Source: an uncultured Algibacter sp. (GTDB lineage: Bacteria > Bacteroidota > Bacteroidia > Flavobacteriales > Flavobacteriaceae). Taken from it: a DNA stretch of 64,000 nt. The notes under the pieces were generated by a model. The model had not been told where the DNA came from. It saw only the letters and a program-made list of their open reading frames with translations, and made no database searches. The position numbers were made by a program, and so were the translations under genes. Where the stretch lies: contig NZ_CANLGU010000003.1 in assembly GCF_947490405.1 (NCBI RefSeq), positions 62,001-126,000 on the forward strand, given 5' to 3'. This document shows, one piece after another, positions 54,851 through 64,000 of the stretch (its first letter is position 1; each line of letters starts with the position of its first letter).

Positions 54851-57267
54851 TTATTATCTAAGCGTTCTCTTTCATTTAATTCTATATTCTTTTTATTGCT
54901 TCTTAATCTGAAATTCCCAAACTTGTAATTAAAACCAAGTATAAATAATCTGTTCTCAAATTTATATTTACCACGGATATCTTGATTCAAATATTTAGTA
55001 GTCGTATTAAAATTCTGTGTGTTAAAAACATCAGATATGCCTAAATTTAATGAAGCTTTATTATTCCAAAATGTTTTTCTTATACTAATATCTAAACTTG
55101 AGACAAAACTCGTATCCGTTGGTCCATCATTTATAGGAGACAAATAATTAAAAGATATATCTCCTAATAAGCTTTTATCTTCTGACAAAGTAAAATAATT
55201 ACCAATTTCAAGGTATAAGCTCCATTGCTCACCCTTAAAAGATGTTTCATTACTCGCAATAGGATTAAAGTTGTTTTTATAAAAATACCCAGATGATAGG
55301 ACATATAAATCCCAGAAATTATTTAAAGCAACATAAGTTGTAAAATCTAAGCCATATGAAATTGATACATCAGTATTTGTGCTTTGAAAGACCAATACAT
55401 TTTCGTCATTATCTTGGTAAAAATATTGTAAGGTTGGATCTTTTTCGTGTCTATAATAAAGTTCAAAAGTATAATCTTCATTAAAAGTGTATCCTAATAT
55501 AAATTGGTTGTCTATTTGAGGTTTCAAATTAGGATCTCCGGTTATAAACGTATTATCATTTAAGAAATACTTAAAGGGGTTTAGTTGTGTATAACGAGGT
55601 CTGTAAATACGCTTAGTATAATTAAAATAAACCTCATTGTTTTCATTCATGGTATGTGAAATAAACAACGATGGAAAAAGTTTGATGTAATCCGTATTAT
55701 TGACTTGATTATTTGTTATTGAATTTCCTTCTATATTAGTTAATTCAGTTCGTAAACCAGCTTTTAAGCTCCAAGTATCCCATTCTTTTGAAACGCTTGT
55801 ATAAATAGCATAATTAGTTTCGTCATATAAAAAGGTGTCAGAATTTTGTAGATCTTCCACTCTATCTTCATTTTCAAAATTATATTGTGTTAGTATATTT
55901 TCAGAATTTATATTTGAGACTTTTGCTCCCATTTCAAACAATCCAGAATCGCCTAATGGTAACTCATAATCCGCTTGAAGTGTCTGTAATTTAATCTCTT
56001 GACTTGAGAAGGTTTGAAACCTATTTGTTCTGATTAACGACTCATCAGGAAACAAATAATCAGTATCAACATTCTGAAAACTAGAAGAGTCATAATTGGT
56101 GTGATGTCCTCTGATTAACAGTTTCTCGCCTTCTTTTTTAAAGTTATGAACATAATCCAGAGTAAAAGCCAAATTGAATGTTTCATCTACTTTTCTACTA
56201 TCGGTAAAAAACGTTGAATCTAAAACTTTTGTATTATTAAAAACATCTGTTACAGAATTAGCATTTGTTTGTGTATTAGATCTAGGAGAGATTAGCATAC
56301 TTGTTGAAAATCCTAAAGAGTTATTTTCATTCAACTGATAGTCAAGATTAGCATTTATATTTTGGTTAGCTGTTTTTCGGATTCTTTCAAAATCAGTTTC
56401 CCAACGTGAGGTAACTTGGTCGTTTTCAATAAAATTTATAAACTCTTCGCTACTCCGATAATCTTTTCGTGGACTTATGCTATAATTTAAATAAGTATTA
56501 AGCTTTTTAGTTTTGAAAAAATGACTTGTTCCAAACGAATATTTTGGAAACTCACTACCTTGTTTATAATTCCCAAAAACAGAACCATTATAACCTGCAA
56601 TAATATTTTTACTGGTAACAATGTTTAGTACTGAGCCGCCTTCTGCTTCATATTTAGCAGGCGGACTTGTAATTACCTCAATAGACTTAATATTTGTTGC
56701 AGAAGTCCCTTCCAAAAGCTGTAAAACTTCTTGAGAAGATAAGTGAACCCTTCTGTCGTTCATATATACAACAGGTGTAGATTGTTTTATACTTATTTTA
56801 CCATCACTTATTAAAACACCTGGTGTATGGTTTAAGACATCTAAAACATTGTTATTGGATAGTGTAGAATTTTCAACATTAAACACCAATCGATCTACCA
56901 TTCGCTTTACCGTAGGTCTTTTAGAAACTATAACCACCCCATCCAGCATTAGTTTACTTTCATTAAGGATAATAACTCCTAGGTCAATACTCCTTATGAG
57001 TTTGATTTCTTTCAAATAGTTTTCAAAACCCAGAAAGCTTATTTTAATGTTATAATTTCCACTGGTAAGATTTTCAATATTAAAGTATCCCTCGTCATTA
57101 GTAGTAGTCCCTTTTATAACTTCATCATTTTCATTATTTAACACGATAACATTGGCGTAGGCAATAGGGACTTTAGCAATATCATGAACCCTTCCACTAA
57201 TATCAAATTGTTGTGCGAAACTTATCGATGTATATAGAAAATAAAAAAATATTAGGTTTTTAAGCAT
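54847..57267 (-). CDS. Outer membrane beta-barrel receptor (CarboxypepD_reg + plug + barrel)
   Basis: An 806-residue protein with signal peptide (NLIFFYFLYTSISFAQQ), a CarboxypepD_reg-like domain (~20-105, ISGRVHDIAKVPIAYANVIVLN), plug-like region (NNNVLDVLNHTPGVLI, NIKSIEVITSPPAKYEAEGGSVLNIV) and a large C-terminal beta-barrel. Same family and layout as 1484-3919, and like that one without a SusD partner. The start is well defined by the signal peptide. It is the first gene upstream of alanine dehydrogenase in opposite orientation; the region between (57268-57448) is the divergent promoter region. Confidence 0.87.
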   Translation of the reverse strand: MLKNLIFFYFLYTSISFAQQFDISGRVHDIAKVPIAYANVIVLNNENDEVIKGTTTNDEGYFNIENLTSGNYNIKISFLGFENYLKEIKLIRSIDLGVIILNESKLMLDGVVIVSKRPTVKRMVDRLVFNVENSTLSNNNVLDVLNHTPGVLISDGKISIKQSTPVVYMNDRRVHLSSQEVLQLLEGTSATNIKSIEVITSPPAKYEAEGGSVLNIVTSKNIIAGYNGSVFGNYKQGSEFPKYSFGTSHFFKTKKLNTYLNYSISPRKDYRSSEEFINFIENDQVTSRWETDFERIRKTANQNINANLDYQLNENNSLGFSTSMLISPRSNTQTNANSVTDVFNNTKVLDSTFFTDSRKVDETFNLAFTLDYVHNFKKEGEKLLIRGHHTNYDSSSFQNVDTDYLFPDESLIRTNRFQTFSSQEIKLQTLQADYELPLGDSGLFEMGAKVSNINSENILTQYNFENEDRVEDLQNSDTFLYDETNYAIYTSVSKEWDTWSLKAGLRTELTNIEGNSITNNQVNNTDYIKLFPSLFISHTMNENNEVYFNYTKRIYRPRYTQLNPFKYFLNDNTFITGDPNLKPQIDNQFILGYTFNEDYTFELYYRHEKDPTLQYFYQDNDENVLVFQSTNTDVSISYGLDFTTYVALNNFWDLYVLSSGYFYKNNFNPIASNETSFKGEQWSLYLEIGNYFTLSEDKSLLGDISFNYLSPINDGPTDTSFVSSLDISIRKTFWNNKASLNLGISDVFNTQNFNTTTKYLNQDIRGKYKFENRLFILGFNYKFGNFRLRSNKKNIELNERERLDNN

Positions 57268-57448
57268 ATACTAATTTATAAAACGAACTTATGATATTAA
57301 CTACAAACCTTTAAAAATTAAGCGATAATTGGCTGTTTTATCAGATAAATGTAATCGATAAAAAGCATATTTAATATTTTGAGTACCAAAACTATTACTT
57401 TTTATAAAAATTTATTTGTAATTTGAAATTTAATAACTTGATTTAACC

Positions 57449-58651
57449 ATGTCAAAACAACCAATTTCTCCATTTACTAAGCAACAACTTTTACCACAAG
57501 AAGAAACTCTTGAAATTTTTAGAAAAAAAGGAGAATTATTTATTGGCATTCCTAAGGAAACTGCCTTTCAAGAAAAACGCATATGTTTAACACCTGATGC
57601 CGTTTATGCTCTAGTAAACAATGGTCACAGGGTTTTGATAGAATCTGGAGCTGGAAACGGGGCGAATTTTAGTGATAAGGATTACAGTGAAGCTGGGGCT
57701 GAAATAACTAAAGATACTGCAAAAGTATTTTCGTGCCCAATGATATTAAAAGTTGAGCCTCCTACCCTTGATCAAATAAAATTATTAAACCCTCAAACTA
57801 TTTTAATTTCTGCATTGCAAATAAAAACTCAGACAAAAAAATACTTTGAAGCTTTGGCCTCTAAAAGAATTACGGCGTTGGCCTTTGAGTTTATCAGAGA
57901 TACAGATGGAAGTTATCCTGCTGTGAAATCTTTGAGTGAAATAGCAGGTACCGCATCTGTATTAATAGCTTCAGAATTATTATCGGATTCAAAAATTGGC
58001 AATGGGTTAATGTTTGGTAATATAAGTGGAGTACCGCCAATTGAAGTCGTGATTTTGGGAGCTGGTACAGTAGGAGAATTTGCAGCACGAAGTGCACTGG
58101 GCTTGGGAGCAGGTGTAAAAGTATTTGATAATTCGATTACGAAACTAAGATGTATTCAATCCCAATTAGGGCGCCCGCTTTTTACATCAACGATTCAACC
58201 CAAAAATCTATTAAAAGCTTTAAAACGTTGTGATGTAGTAATTGGGGCTGTAAGAGGCACTAATAGATCTCCAATAGTTGTTTCTCAGACTATGGTGGAA
58301 TCGATGAAAAAAGGTGCAATAATTATTGATGTTAGTATAGATATGGGTGGGTGTTTTGAGACAAGTGAAGTTACCTCACATAAACAACCAACTTTTATAA
58401 AACATAATGTAGTGCATTATTGCGTGCCTAATATTCCTGCACGATATCCGCGTACAGCAACAGTTTCAATTAGCAATATTTTTACACCTTATTTGCTAAA
58501 AATAGCTGAAGATGGCGGTATAGAAAATTCTTTGAGATTTGATAAAGGTTTAAAAAATGGGTTGTACTTTTACCACGGTATTTTAACAAGTAAATCTGTT
58601 GGTGAATGGTTTGATTTAAAGTATAGCGATGTAAACTTGTTAATATTTTAA
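57449..58651 (+). CDS. ald: Alanine dehydrogenase
   Basis: A 400-residue enzyme of the alanine dehydrogenase/pyridine nucleotide transhydrogenase family, interconverting alanine and pyruvate with NAD. Features: FIGIPKETAFQEKRICLTPDAV at about 30-52, the substrate Lys region LKVEPPTLDQI, and a Rossmann motif VVILGAGTVGEFAARSALGLGAGVKVFD at about 200. Slightly longer N-terminus than the E. coli/B. subtilis types (extra ~28 residues), as in other Bacteroidetes. It is followed after 34 bases by the DUF4258 gene. Confidence 0.93.
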   Translation: MSKQPISPFTKQQLLPQEETLEIFRKKGELFIGIPKETAFQEKRICLTPDAVYALVNNGHRVLIESGAGNGANFSDKDYSEAGAEITKDTAKVFSCPMILKVEPPTLDQIKLLNPQTILISALQIKTQTKKYFEALASKRITALAFEFIRDTDGSYPAVKSLSEIAGTASVLIASELLSDSKIGNGLMFGNISGVPPIEVVILGAGTVGEFAARSALGLGAGVKVFDNSITKLRCIQSQLGRPLFTSTIQPKNLLKALKRCDVVIGAVRGTNRSPIVVSQTMVESMKKGAIIIDVSIDMGGCFETSEVTSHKQPTFIKHNVVHYCVPNIPARYPRTATVSISNIFTPYLLKIAEDGGIENSLRFDKGLKNGLYFYHGILTSKSVGEWFDLKYSDVNLLIF

Positions 58652-58685
58652 ACGTAAAACATCAAATAAAACCTTAGAATTTTAA

Positions 58686-59060
58686 ATGAAATTAATTCAG
58701 CGTATCGGCTATTATCTTGGAGGTTTTTCTATAGGACTTATCATACTAGCTTTTTTTTTAAATGGCAAAAAAACTTCCTGTAGCTATGGACCTGAAGCGA
58801 GAGTCCTAAAAAACATCCAGTTAAAAAAAATTAGTTATAATCAAGATGTTTACTTCAAATTAGCTAGTTATAACATAGATACAACGCACATTGCTAATAT
58901 TTTAAAAAATGGGGATATAGACTTTTCTAAAAGTAACCCAAGACAAAAACCTTGCGGAGCTTATTATATAGAAAGCAGCTATGATAATTTTGGTGTTTCT
59001 ATGGTTGTTGAAAACTGTGATAGTATAGCAACTATAACAAACTTTAATTCGTCTAGATAA
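58686..59060 (+). CDS. DUF4258 family membrane-anchored protein
   Basis: A 124-residue protein with one N-terminal membrane helix (YYLGGFSIGLIILAFFL) followed by an exposed domain with Cys residues (TSCSYGPEARVLKNI, PCGAYYIESS, VVENCDSIATIT). It looks like the DUF4258 group, of unknown function. It is 34 bases after ald and overlaps nothing; the next gene (sugar transferase) begins one base after its stop, so they are co-transcribed. Confidence 0.7.
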   Translation: MKLIQRIGYYLGGFSIGLIILAFFLNGKKTSCSYGPEARVLKNIQLKKISYNQDVYFKLASYNIDTTHIANILKNGDIDFSKSNPRQKPCGAYYIESSYDNFGVSMVVENCDSIATITNFNSSR

Positions 59061-59061
59061 G

Positions 59062-59655
59062 ATGTCAAAACGAATATTTGACATTATTTTTTCAATAATC
59101 GGGCTGGTTATATTTTTACCTCTACTCTTAATTATAGCTATTTTAATAAAATTAGATTCAAAAGGTCCAGTGTTTTTTGTTCAAGCTCGTGTTGGTAAAC
59201 AAAATAAAGACTTCAATATTTATAAGTTCAGAACTATGAGAATAGAATCTGATAAAAAAGGCCTCTTAACTCTTGGAAATAATGATTCAAGAATAACAAA
59301 AATAGGTTATTTCTTAAGGCGTTATAAAATAGATGAATTCCCACAGTTAATTAATATATTAAAGGGTGATATGAGTTTTGTTGGTCCTAGACCAGAGCTG
59401 CGCTATTATGTTAACTTTTACAATGAGGACGATATGAAAATATTTCAGGTAAGACCTGGTATTACAGGGTTAGCTTCTTTAAAATACAGAAACGAAGTAG
59501 AACTTCTAAAAGCTGCTGAAAATCCAGAAGAATTTTTTATCAAAACGATTATTCCCGATAAGCTTAAATTCAATAAGGAATATATTAAAAAAAGTAATTT
59601 ATTTTTTGATTTCAAATTAATATGGCTTACACTAATTAAAGTGATTGCTAAATAG
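59062..59655 (+). CDS. Sugar transferase (initiating glycosyltransferase)
   Basis: A 197-residue single-membrane-helix protein of the bacterial sugar transferase (polyprenyl-phosphate phosphohexosyl-1-transferase) family. It begins KRIFDIIFSIIGLVIFLPLLLIIAILIKLDSKGPVFFVQARVG, with KFRTMR, RRYKIDEFPQLINILKGDMSFVGPRPEL and RPGITGLA. It transfers a sugar phosphate to undecaprenyl phosphate to start a repeat unit of surface polysaccharide. Only the catalytic domain is present, the small-PGT form. Confidence 0.93.
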   Translation: MSKRIFDIIFSIIGLVIFLPLLLIIAILIKLDSKGPVFFVQARVGKQNKDFNIYKFRTMRIESDKKGLLTLGNNDSRITKIGYFLRRYKIDEFPQLINILKGDMSFVGPRPELRYYVNFYNEDDMKIFQVRPGITGLASLKYRNEVELLKAAENPEEFFIKTIIPDKLKFNKEYIKKSNLFFDFKLIWLTLIKVIAK

Positions 59656-59733
59656 TTTTCATATTTGGCACACATCATTATTATTCATAATTTGGAGGTT
59701 AGTTTAATAGCGTCCCTTTCTTAAAATAGCTTT

Positions 59734-60804
59734 ATGAACACAGAAACTGCAAATCGTATTGATAATATGCTCTACGACTCAGGACTATTTCCATTAAAGA
59801 GTGAAAAACTAAATCAATTAGGCTCATTTGATTTTTCTGATGATATTATTTTAGTTACTGGAGCAGCTGGAACCATAGGTAGCGGACTCACCAGACTATT
59901 AGTTAACAGTAAATATAGAAAACTGATATTAGTAGATGTTGCCGAATCTCCTTTGTATGAACTTATAAAAGAATTAGAATTTGAAGATTTTAATCATGTG
60001 GATTTTATTTTACTTGATGTTACTGATGAAAAATCTTTAAAACACTTGTTTAAAACTTACAATCCTACAATTATTTTTCATGCAGCAGCCTATAAGCATG
60101 TACCTATAATGGAAAGTAATCCTTATAAGGCAGTCGAATTAAATATTTTAGGAACTAAATTATTAGCCGATTTGGCTAACCAAAGTAACGTTAAAAAATT
60201 TGTCTTCATTTCAACTGATAAAGCTGTAAACCCAATTGGAATTATGGGTATATCAAAACGAATTGGTGAAAACTATATGCATTTTATAAATAAAAACAGT
60301 ACAACTCATTTTATAACAACTCGATTTGGAAATATTTTTGGTTCAAACGGATCAATAATACCACTATTTAAAAGACAAATAGAGTTTGGTAAGCCTATTA
60401 CAATTACTGATAAATCTATAACGAGATTATTTATTAGTAAACAAAAAGCTTGTAACCTTATATTGAAGCTAGCTTCTAAAAAGAACTTCGATTATGATTT
60501 ATATACTCTAAATATGGGGTTTCCTATAAAAATCATTGATATTATAGAAAGATTAATTTCTTTTTATGATATCATTCTAAAAACACCAGAAATTAGAATT
60601 ATTGGGTTAAGACCAGGAGAAAAATTATATGAGGATATTATATCTGAAAATGAAAGTTTAGTTACAACTAATGATATTGATATACTCGCTATAAAGAAGC
60701 TAAATAGTTTTAGTTACAAAAACATAGATTTTATTGAACTGAAAAATATTTCACCAAATACGCCTCATCATGAAATAAAAAATATTTTATCTAAATATAT
60801 TTAG
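59734..60804 (+). CDS. CapD/FlaA1-type UDP-sugar 4,6-dehydratase-like protein
   Basis: A 356-residue extended SDR without the N-terminal membrane helices of the long form. Motifs: VTGAAGTIGSGL (NAD binding), FHAAAYKHVPIMESNPYKAVELN, FISTDKAVNPIGIMGISKRIGENY (the M-x3-K replacing Y-x3-K, as in this family), TRFGNIFGSNGSIIPLFKRQIE and GLRPGEKLYEDI. It probably dehydrates UDP-GlcNAc or a similar sugar nucleotide for polysaccharide made with the upstream transferase. Its 3' end overlaps that of the proline dehydrogenase by four bases. Confidence 0.9.
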   Translation: MNTETANRIDNMLYDSGLFPLKSEKLNQLGSFDFSDDIILVTGAAGTIGSGLTRLLVNSKYRKLILVDVAESPLYELIKELEFEDFNHVDFILLDVTDEKSLKHLFKTYNPTIIFHAAAYKHVPIMESNPYKAVELNILGTKLLADLANQSNVKKFVFISTDKAVNPIGIMGISKRIGENYMHFINKNSTTHFITTRFGNIFGSNGSIIPLFKRQIEFGKPITITDKSITRLFISKQKACNLILKLASKKNFDYDLYTLNMGFPIKIIDIIERLISFYDIILKTPEIRIIGLRPGEKLYEDIISENESLVTTNDIDILAIKKLNSFSYKNIDFIELKNISPNTPHHEIKNILSKYI

Positions 60805-61982
60805 TTCTTAGGTTGATTTCTACGTTTTTTTTCTCTGGTTATTAAAGCTAACTCGCGTCCTGTTTGTCCCGCAACTGATGTGTTTTCTTCTGCTCTTCTT
60901 ATTAAATAAGGCATAACGTCTTTTACTGGTCCAAAAGGAATATATTTAGCAACATTATATCCTTTGTTTGCTAAATTAAAACTAATATGATCGCTCATGC
61001 CATACAATTGCCCAAACCATATCCTAGGGTCGTTGTTTAGTAATCCCTTTTCATTCATCAGACTGATCAAAAGATATGAACTGTCTTCATTGTGAGTACC
61101 CGCAAACAAAGACATGCAATCCAAATTATCAATCATATATTTCAAACCTTGATTAAAATTTTCATCAGTAAGAGCTTTACTCGCACATATTGGAGATTTG
61201 TATCCTTTGTCCTCTGCCCTTTCATTTTCTTTTTCCATATATGCGCCTCTTACTAATTTATATCCAAGAAAGTATTTACCTACTTTGGCTTTATCATGTT
61301 CACTTTTCAAAAAGGCTAACCTATCATGCCTATACATTTGTAAGGTATTGTAAACAATAGGCTTTTCGCTGTTATACTTTTGCATCATTTGCGTTACTAA
61401 AGTGTCTGCTGCATCTTGCATCCAACTTTCCTCACCGTCTATTAGTACTGCAACATCATTTTCCTTAGCCTTTTGGCATACGGCATTAAACCTATCAACT
61501 ACTCTATCCCATTCAGCCTGTTCCTTTTCATCCAATTTATCACCTTTGGTAATCTTTTCATACAAATAGAAACGGCCAAATCCAGTTGGTTTAAAAACGG
61601 CAATCGGAATAGCATCTATTTCTTTGGCAAAATCTATTATTTTTAAAACTTTATCTCTTGCAGAATCAAATTCTTGTTCATTTTCTTTTCCTTCAACAGA
61701 ATAATCCAAGACAGAACTTACACCTTTGTTGTACATCTTATCAATAACATATAAGCAATCTTCTTCGTTGACGCCACCACAAAAATGATCAAACACTGTA
61801 GAGCGTATTAAACCCTCAACGGGCATATTAACTTTCAATGCAAAGTTTGTAGCTATTGTGCCAATTTTAACCAAAGGTTCTATGGAAATCATTTTAAACA
61901 AAAAATATGCACGTTCTAACTCAGTGTCTGTTTTTAATGAAAACGCTACTTCAGTATTATCAAAAATCAAGTCAGTATTCAT
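60801..61982 (-). CDS. Proline dehydrogenase
   Basis: A 393-residue monofunctional FAD enzyme oxidising proline to pyrroline-5-carboxylate. Features: the TIM-barrel residues around YKLVRGAYMEKENERAEDKGY, FAGTHNED, FGQLYGMSDHISFNLA and VMPYLIRRAEENTSVAGQTGREL. It is of the short PutA-independent type usual in Bacteroidetes, with no P5C dehydrogenase gene nearby. A -7 box lies 20 bases upstream of its ATG. Confidence 0.95.
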   Translation of the reverse strand: MNTDLIFDNTEVAFSLKTDTELERAYFLFKMISIEPLVKIGTIATNFALKVNMPVEGLIRSTVFDHFCGGVNEEDCLYVIDKMYNKGVSSVLDYSVEGKENEQEFDSARDKVLKIIDFAKEIDAIPIAVFKPTGFGRFYLYEKITKGDKLDEKEQAEWDRVVDRFNAVCQKAKENDVAVLIDGEESWMQDAADTLVTQMMQKYNSEKPIVYNTLQMYRHDRLAFLKSEHDKAKVGKYFLGYKLVRGAYMEKENERAEDKGYKSPICASKALTDENFNQGLKYMIDNLDCMSLFAGTHNEDSSYLLISLMNEKGLLNNDPRIWFGQLYGMSDHISFNLANKGYNVAKYIPFGPVKDVMPYLIRRAEENTSVAGQTGRELALITREKKRRNQPKN

Positions 61983-62001
61983 TGTTCTTAAAAAATTTAA
62001 A

Positions 62002-62009
62002 CAAAGATA
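62002..62009 (-). promoter_or_regulatory. Bacteroidetes -7 box for proline dehydrogenase
   Basis: TATCTTTG on the minus strand, exact TAnnTTTG. The surrounding 97-bp gap separates the gene from divergent aroB. Confidence 0.5.
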
Positions 62010-62079
62010 ATTATAGCTAAGTTATCATTTTATATAAAAACTCCTTAATTTCACAGCCTTAAAAAACAATAACATTTGT

Positions 62080-63147
62080 ATGAATTCTATTCAAGCCAAT
62101 GATAGTATAATTCATTTTAATGATACATGCTACCCTTCTTTAAATCAACATCTTAAAGAGAACAATTTTTCTAAAATATTCATCTTAGTCGATGAAAACA
62201 CCCATCAATATTGCTTAGGCAAATTTTTAAAAAAATTAGAAACTACAGTAGCAATAGAAATTATTGAAATAGAATCTGGAGAAATAAATAAAACTATTGA
62301 TACTTGCACAGGAGTTTGGAATACGCTTTCTGAACTTGATGCTGACAGGAAAAGTTTGATGATTAATATAGGTGGTGGTGTTATTACAGACTTAGGAGGT
62401 TTTGTTGCCTGTACTTTTAAAAGAGGAATTGATTACATAAATGTGCCTACTACCCTTTTATCTATGGTAGATGCTTCTGTGGGAGGCAAAACTGGTGTTG
62501 ATTTAGGGCATTTAAAAAACCAAATTGGTGTTATTAGTAATCCTAATTTAGTGCTTATTGATACAGAATTTTTATATACTCTACCTACTGATCAAATGCG
62601 TTCTGGTTTAGCAGAAATGCTAAAACATGGATTAATAACTGGTGAGAGCTATTGGAGTAAATTTCAAGACCTTTCAAAGCTTAAATTAGATGATTTAGAT
62701 GAATTAATTCATGAATCTGTAGTCATTAAAAAAAATGTTGTTGAACAAGATCCTTTTGAAAATGGATTGAGAAAAACCTTAAATTACGGACATACATTAG
62801 GACATGCCATAGAATCATACTTTTTAAGTCATCCAAATAAAAAGACATTGCTTCATGGTGAAGCTATTGTAATAGGTATGATCTTAGCGAGTTATATTTC
62901 ATCAGAATTATTGGGTTTCCCTAGAGAAACAACCAACGGTATAAAAGATTTGTTTATTGGCTACTACGAAAAGGTTAAGTTTGATGAAGCTGATTATCCT
63001 GCAATAATTGAATTGCTTAAATATGACAAAAAGAATAATCATGGTAATATTAATTTTGTACTTCTTGAGCAAGTAGGGAAATGCAAAATTGATTGTTTAG
63101 TTGATAATCGTGTGATTTTTGATGCTTTTGAATTTTATTCTAAATAA
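62080..63147 (+). CDS. aroB: 3-dehydroquinate synthase
   Basis: A 355-residue NAD- and metal-dependent enzyme that converts DAHP to 3-dehydroquinate in the shikimate pathway. Motifs: INIGGGVITDLGGFVACTFKRGIDYINVPTTLLSMVDASVGGKTGVDL, AEMLKHGLI and LNYGHTLGHAIES with Zn ligands, and LLHGEAIVIGM. Normal length; single gene. Confidence 0.96.
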   Translation: MNSIQANDSIIHFNDTCYPSLNQHLKENNFSKIFILVDENTHQYCLGKFLKKLETTVAIEIIEIESGEINKTIDTCTGVWNTLSELDADRKSLMINIGGGVITDLGGFVACTFKRGIDYINVPTTLLSMVDASVGGKTGVDLGHLKNQIGVISNPNLVLIDTEFLYTLPTDQMRSGLAEMLKHGLITGESYWSKFQDLSKLKLDDLDELIHESVVIKKNVVEQDPFENGLRKTLNYGHTLGHAIESYFLSHPNKKTLLHGEAIVIGMILASYISSELLGFPRETTNGIKDLFIGYYEKVKFDEADYPAIIELLKYDKKNNHGNINFVLLEQVGKCKIDCLVDNRVIFDAFEFYSK

Positions 63148-63239
63148 TGTTTAATTTTAGTAAATGGCTATACTTAAAAAAGGTTGGTAATACCATTCTT
63201 CAAATTACCTAGATTTTCCTTTTGCGTTATTTTAAACTT

Positions 63240-63266
63240 AAAAGACACCACTAGGTGATGCCTTTT
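63240..63266. terminator. Bidirectional terminator between aroB and the SSS symporter
   Basis: A 12-bp stem with two G-T wobbles and a 3-base loop (minus strand AAAAGGCATCAC-CTA-GTGGTGTCTTTT). It follows both convergent genes and ends with T's on each strand. Confidence 0.65.
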
Positions 63267-63287
63267 TATAAAATTAATAAATTAAAT

Positions 63288-64000
63288 CTACCAGAATAAG
63301 GCATATAAAACTGTTAGTAGAATACAAATTGTTATTGATCCAATATTAAATAATGGAGTAGTTTTAAATAAGTTCTTACTAACCTCAATACCTTTAGGGT
63401 CATCAGCTCCCTTGTTTTGAATATTACTCATAATAATAATGATTACCATAGTAAGTAAAGCTGTAATTCCCATTTGATGCATCCAAGGCTCAAAAGCAGG
63501 AATAGGTAGAAATTTAAGTGCCACTGCAATTGGTATAGATAAAATTGCTCCCCATATAGCCGCATTATTTGTTGTTTTTTTCCAAAACAAACCTAAAATG
63601 AATACAGCTAATATACCTGGACTTACTATACCTGTGTATTCTTGTATGAATTGAAAGGCTTGGTCTATACCCCCTAAAAGTGGTGCTACAACAACAGCAA
63701 TTATTAATGATACAGCTGCTGAAATACGACCAACATTAACTGTAGTTTTATCATTAGCATTTTTATTAAAATACTGCTTATAAATATCCATTGTAAATAT
63801 TGTTGATGTAGAATTCAACATTGACGCTAAGGAAGATACTACAGCAGCTGCTAATGCTGCAAAAGCTACTCCTTTAAGCCCTGTAGGTAAAAACTGTAAT
63901 AACCAGGGGTATGCTTTGTCAGCTTGTTCCGTAGAAGGCGTATTCAACATTCCTATTTCTCCTAAATTTGCCATGATTGATGGGTCGTTAACCATAACAT
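63288..64000 (-). CDS. Sodium:solute symporter (SSS family), 3' part
   Basis: The C-terminal ~237 residues of an SSS-family transporter; the 5' end lies beyond the right edge. At least five membrane helices are visible (around GLKGVAFAALAAAVVSSLASMLNSTSTIF, FIQEYTGIVSPGILAVFILGLFWKK, AAIWGAILSIPIAVALKF, ALLTMVIIIIMSN, ITICILLTVLYALFW). The LKGVAFAALAAAVVSSLASMLNS stretch and GVSP-like VSPGILAVF match the vSGLT/sodium-glucose subgroup. The solute cannot be assigned, but a sugar is plausible. Confidence 0.9.
   Translation of the reverse strand, partial: VMVNDPSIMANLGEIGMLNTPSTEQADKAYPWLLQFLPTGLKGVAFAALAAAVVSSLASMLNSTSTIFTMDIYKQYFNKNANDKTTVNVGRISAAVSLIIAVVVAPLLGGIDQAFQFIQEYTGIVSPGILAVFILGLFWKKTTNNAAIWGAILSIPIAVALKFLPIPAFEPWMHQMGITALLTMVIIIIMSNIQNKGADDPKGIEVSKNLFKTTPLFNIGSITICILLTVLYALFW

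Noticed and set aside
54847-60804. 4-base overlaps of convergent stops (TTAG) at 54847 and 60801 as a special signal
   Set aside because: TAG and TAA stops on opposite strands produce this overlap simply by compact packing; no further evidence.
1-64000. CRISPR arrays, prophage, rRNA or tRNA genes
   Set aside because: No regularly spaced direct repeats, phage structural genes or RNA gene signatures were seen on either strand.

Overview
The window is a low-GC, gene-dense chromosomal segment from a member of the Bacteroidetes, most likely a marine Flavobacteriaceae. The evidence is: -7 promoter boxes of the form TAnnTTTG upstream of many operons, weak or absent Shine-Dalgarno sites, a type IX secretion (T9SS) C-terminal sorting domain, the T9SS regulator PorX, CarboxypepD_reg/outer-membrane-barrel proteins, LytTR two-component genes, an LpxC-FabZ fusion and a bifunctional HisB.

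Layout. 1-6.0 kb: a partial gene end, a decayed winged-helix membrane regulator joined to another fragment, then an outer-membrane beta-barrel receptor divergent from a LytS/LytTR two-component pair. 6.4-15 kb: accessory secreted proteins (an unknown protein plus a FISUMP-domain protein on the minus strand; a beta-helix protein and a T9SS-sorted propeller protein on the plus strand), separated by non-coding islands rich in repeats. 15.8-19 kb: DedA/VTT protein, DUF3817, MscS channel, LysM/M23 peptidase. 19-24.2 kb: leuC-leuD-leuA-like-leuB on the minus strand. 24.3-31.4 kb: housekeeping and stress genes, including Dps, a small MscS channel, DUF1328, two tiny acidic lipoproteins, and TruA. 31.5-40.8 kb: a complete histidine operon (hisG-D-C-B-H-[GIY-YIG]-A-F-IE) preceded by a His-rich leader peptide and attenuator and followed by a beta-helix lipoprotein. 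40.9-44.5 kb: fabG, a large vWA membrane protein and a prohibitin-like protein. 44.9-51.9 kb: sucD and a lipid A operon (HD hydrolase, lpxD, lpxC-fabZ, lpxA, efp, a second lpxD-like gene). 52-64 kb: porX, tsaE, small membrane genes, a second outer-membrane barrel, alanine dehydrogenase, two surface polysaccharide genes, proline dehydrogenase, aroB and the 3' part of a sodium:solute symporter.

The genes give a coherent picture of amino-acid biosynthesis (Leu, His, chorismate), outer-membrane lipid A synthesis and secreted or surface proteins delivered by T9SS. No prophage, CRISPR array, rRNA or tRNA was seen. The least explained part is the non-coding fraction: (i) a ~160-bp repeat family, three copies; (ii) a ~90-150-bp structured repeat family, three copies, whose outer stem shows a compensatory base change; (iii) palindrome pairs punctuating the his operon, two of them flanking a GIY-YIG gene; (iv) a long near-perfect inverted repeat at about 15.6 kb. 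These are the best candidates for something undescribed; no convincing new multi-gene defence or metabolic system is visible.
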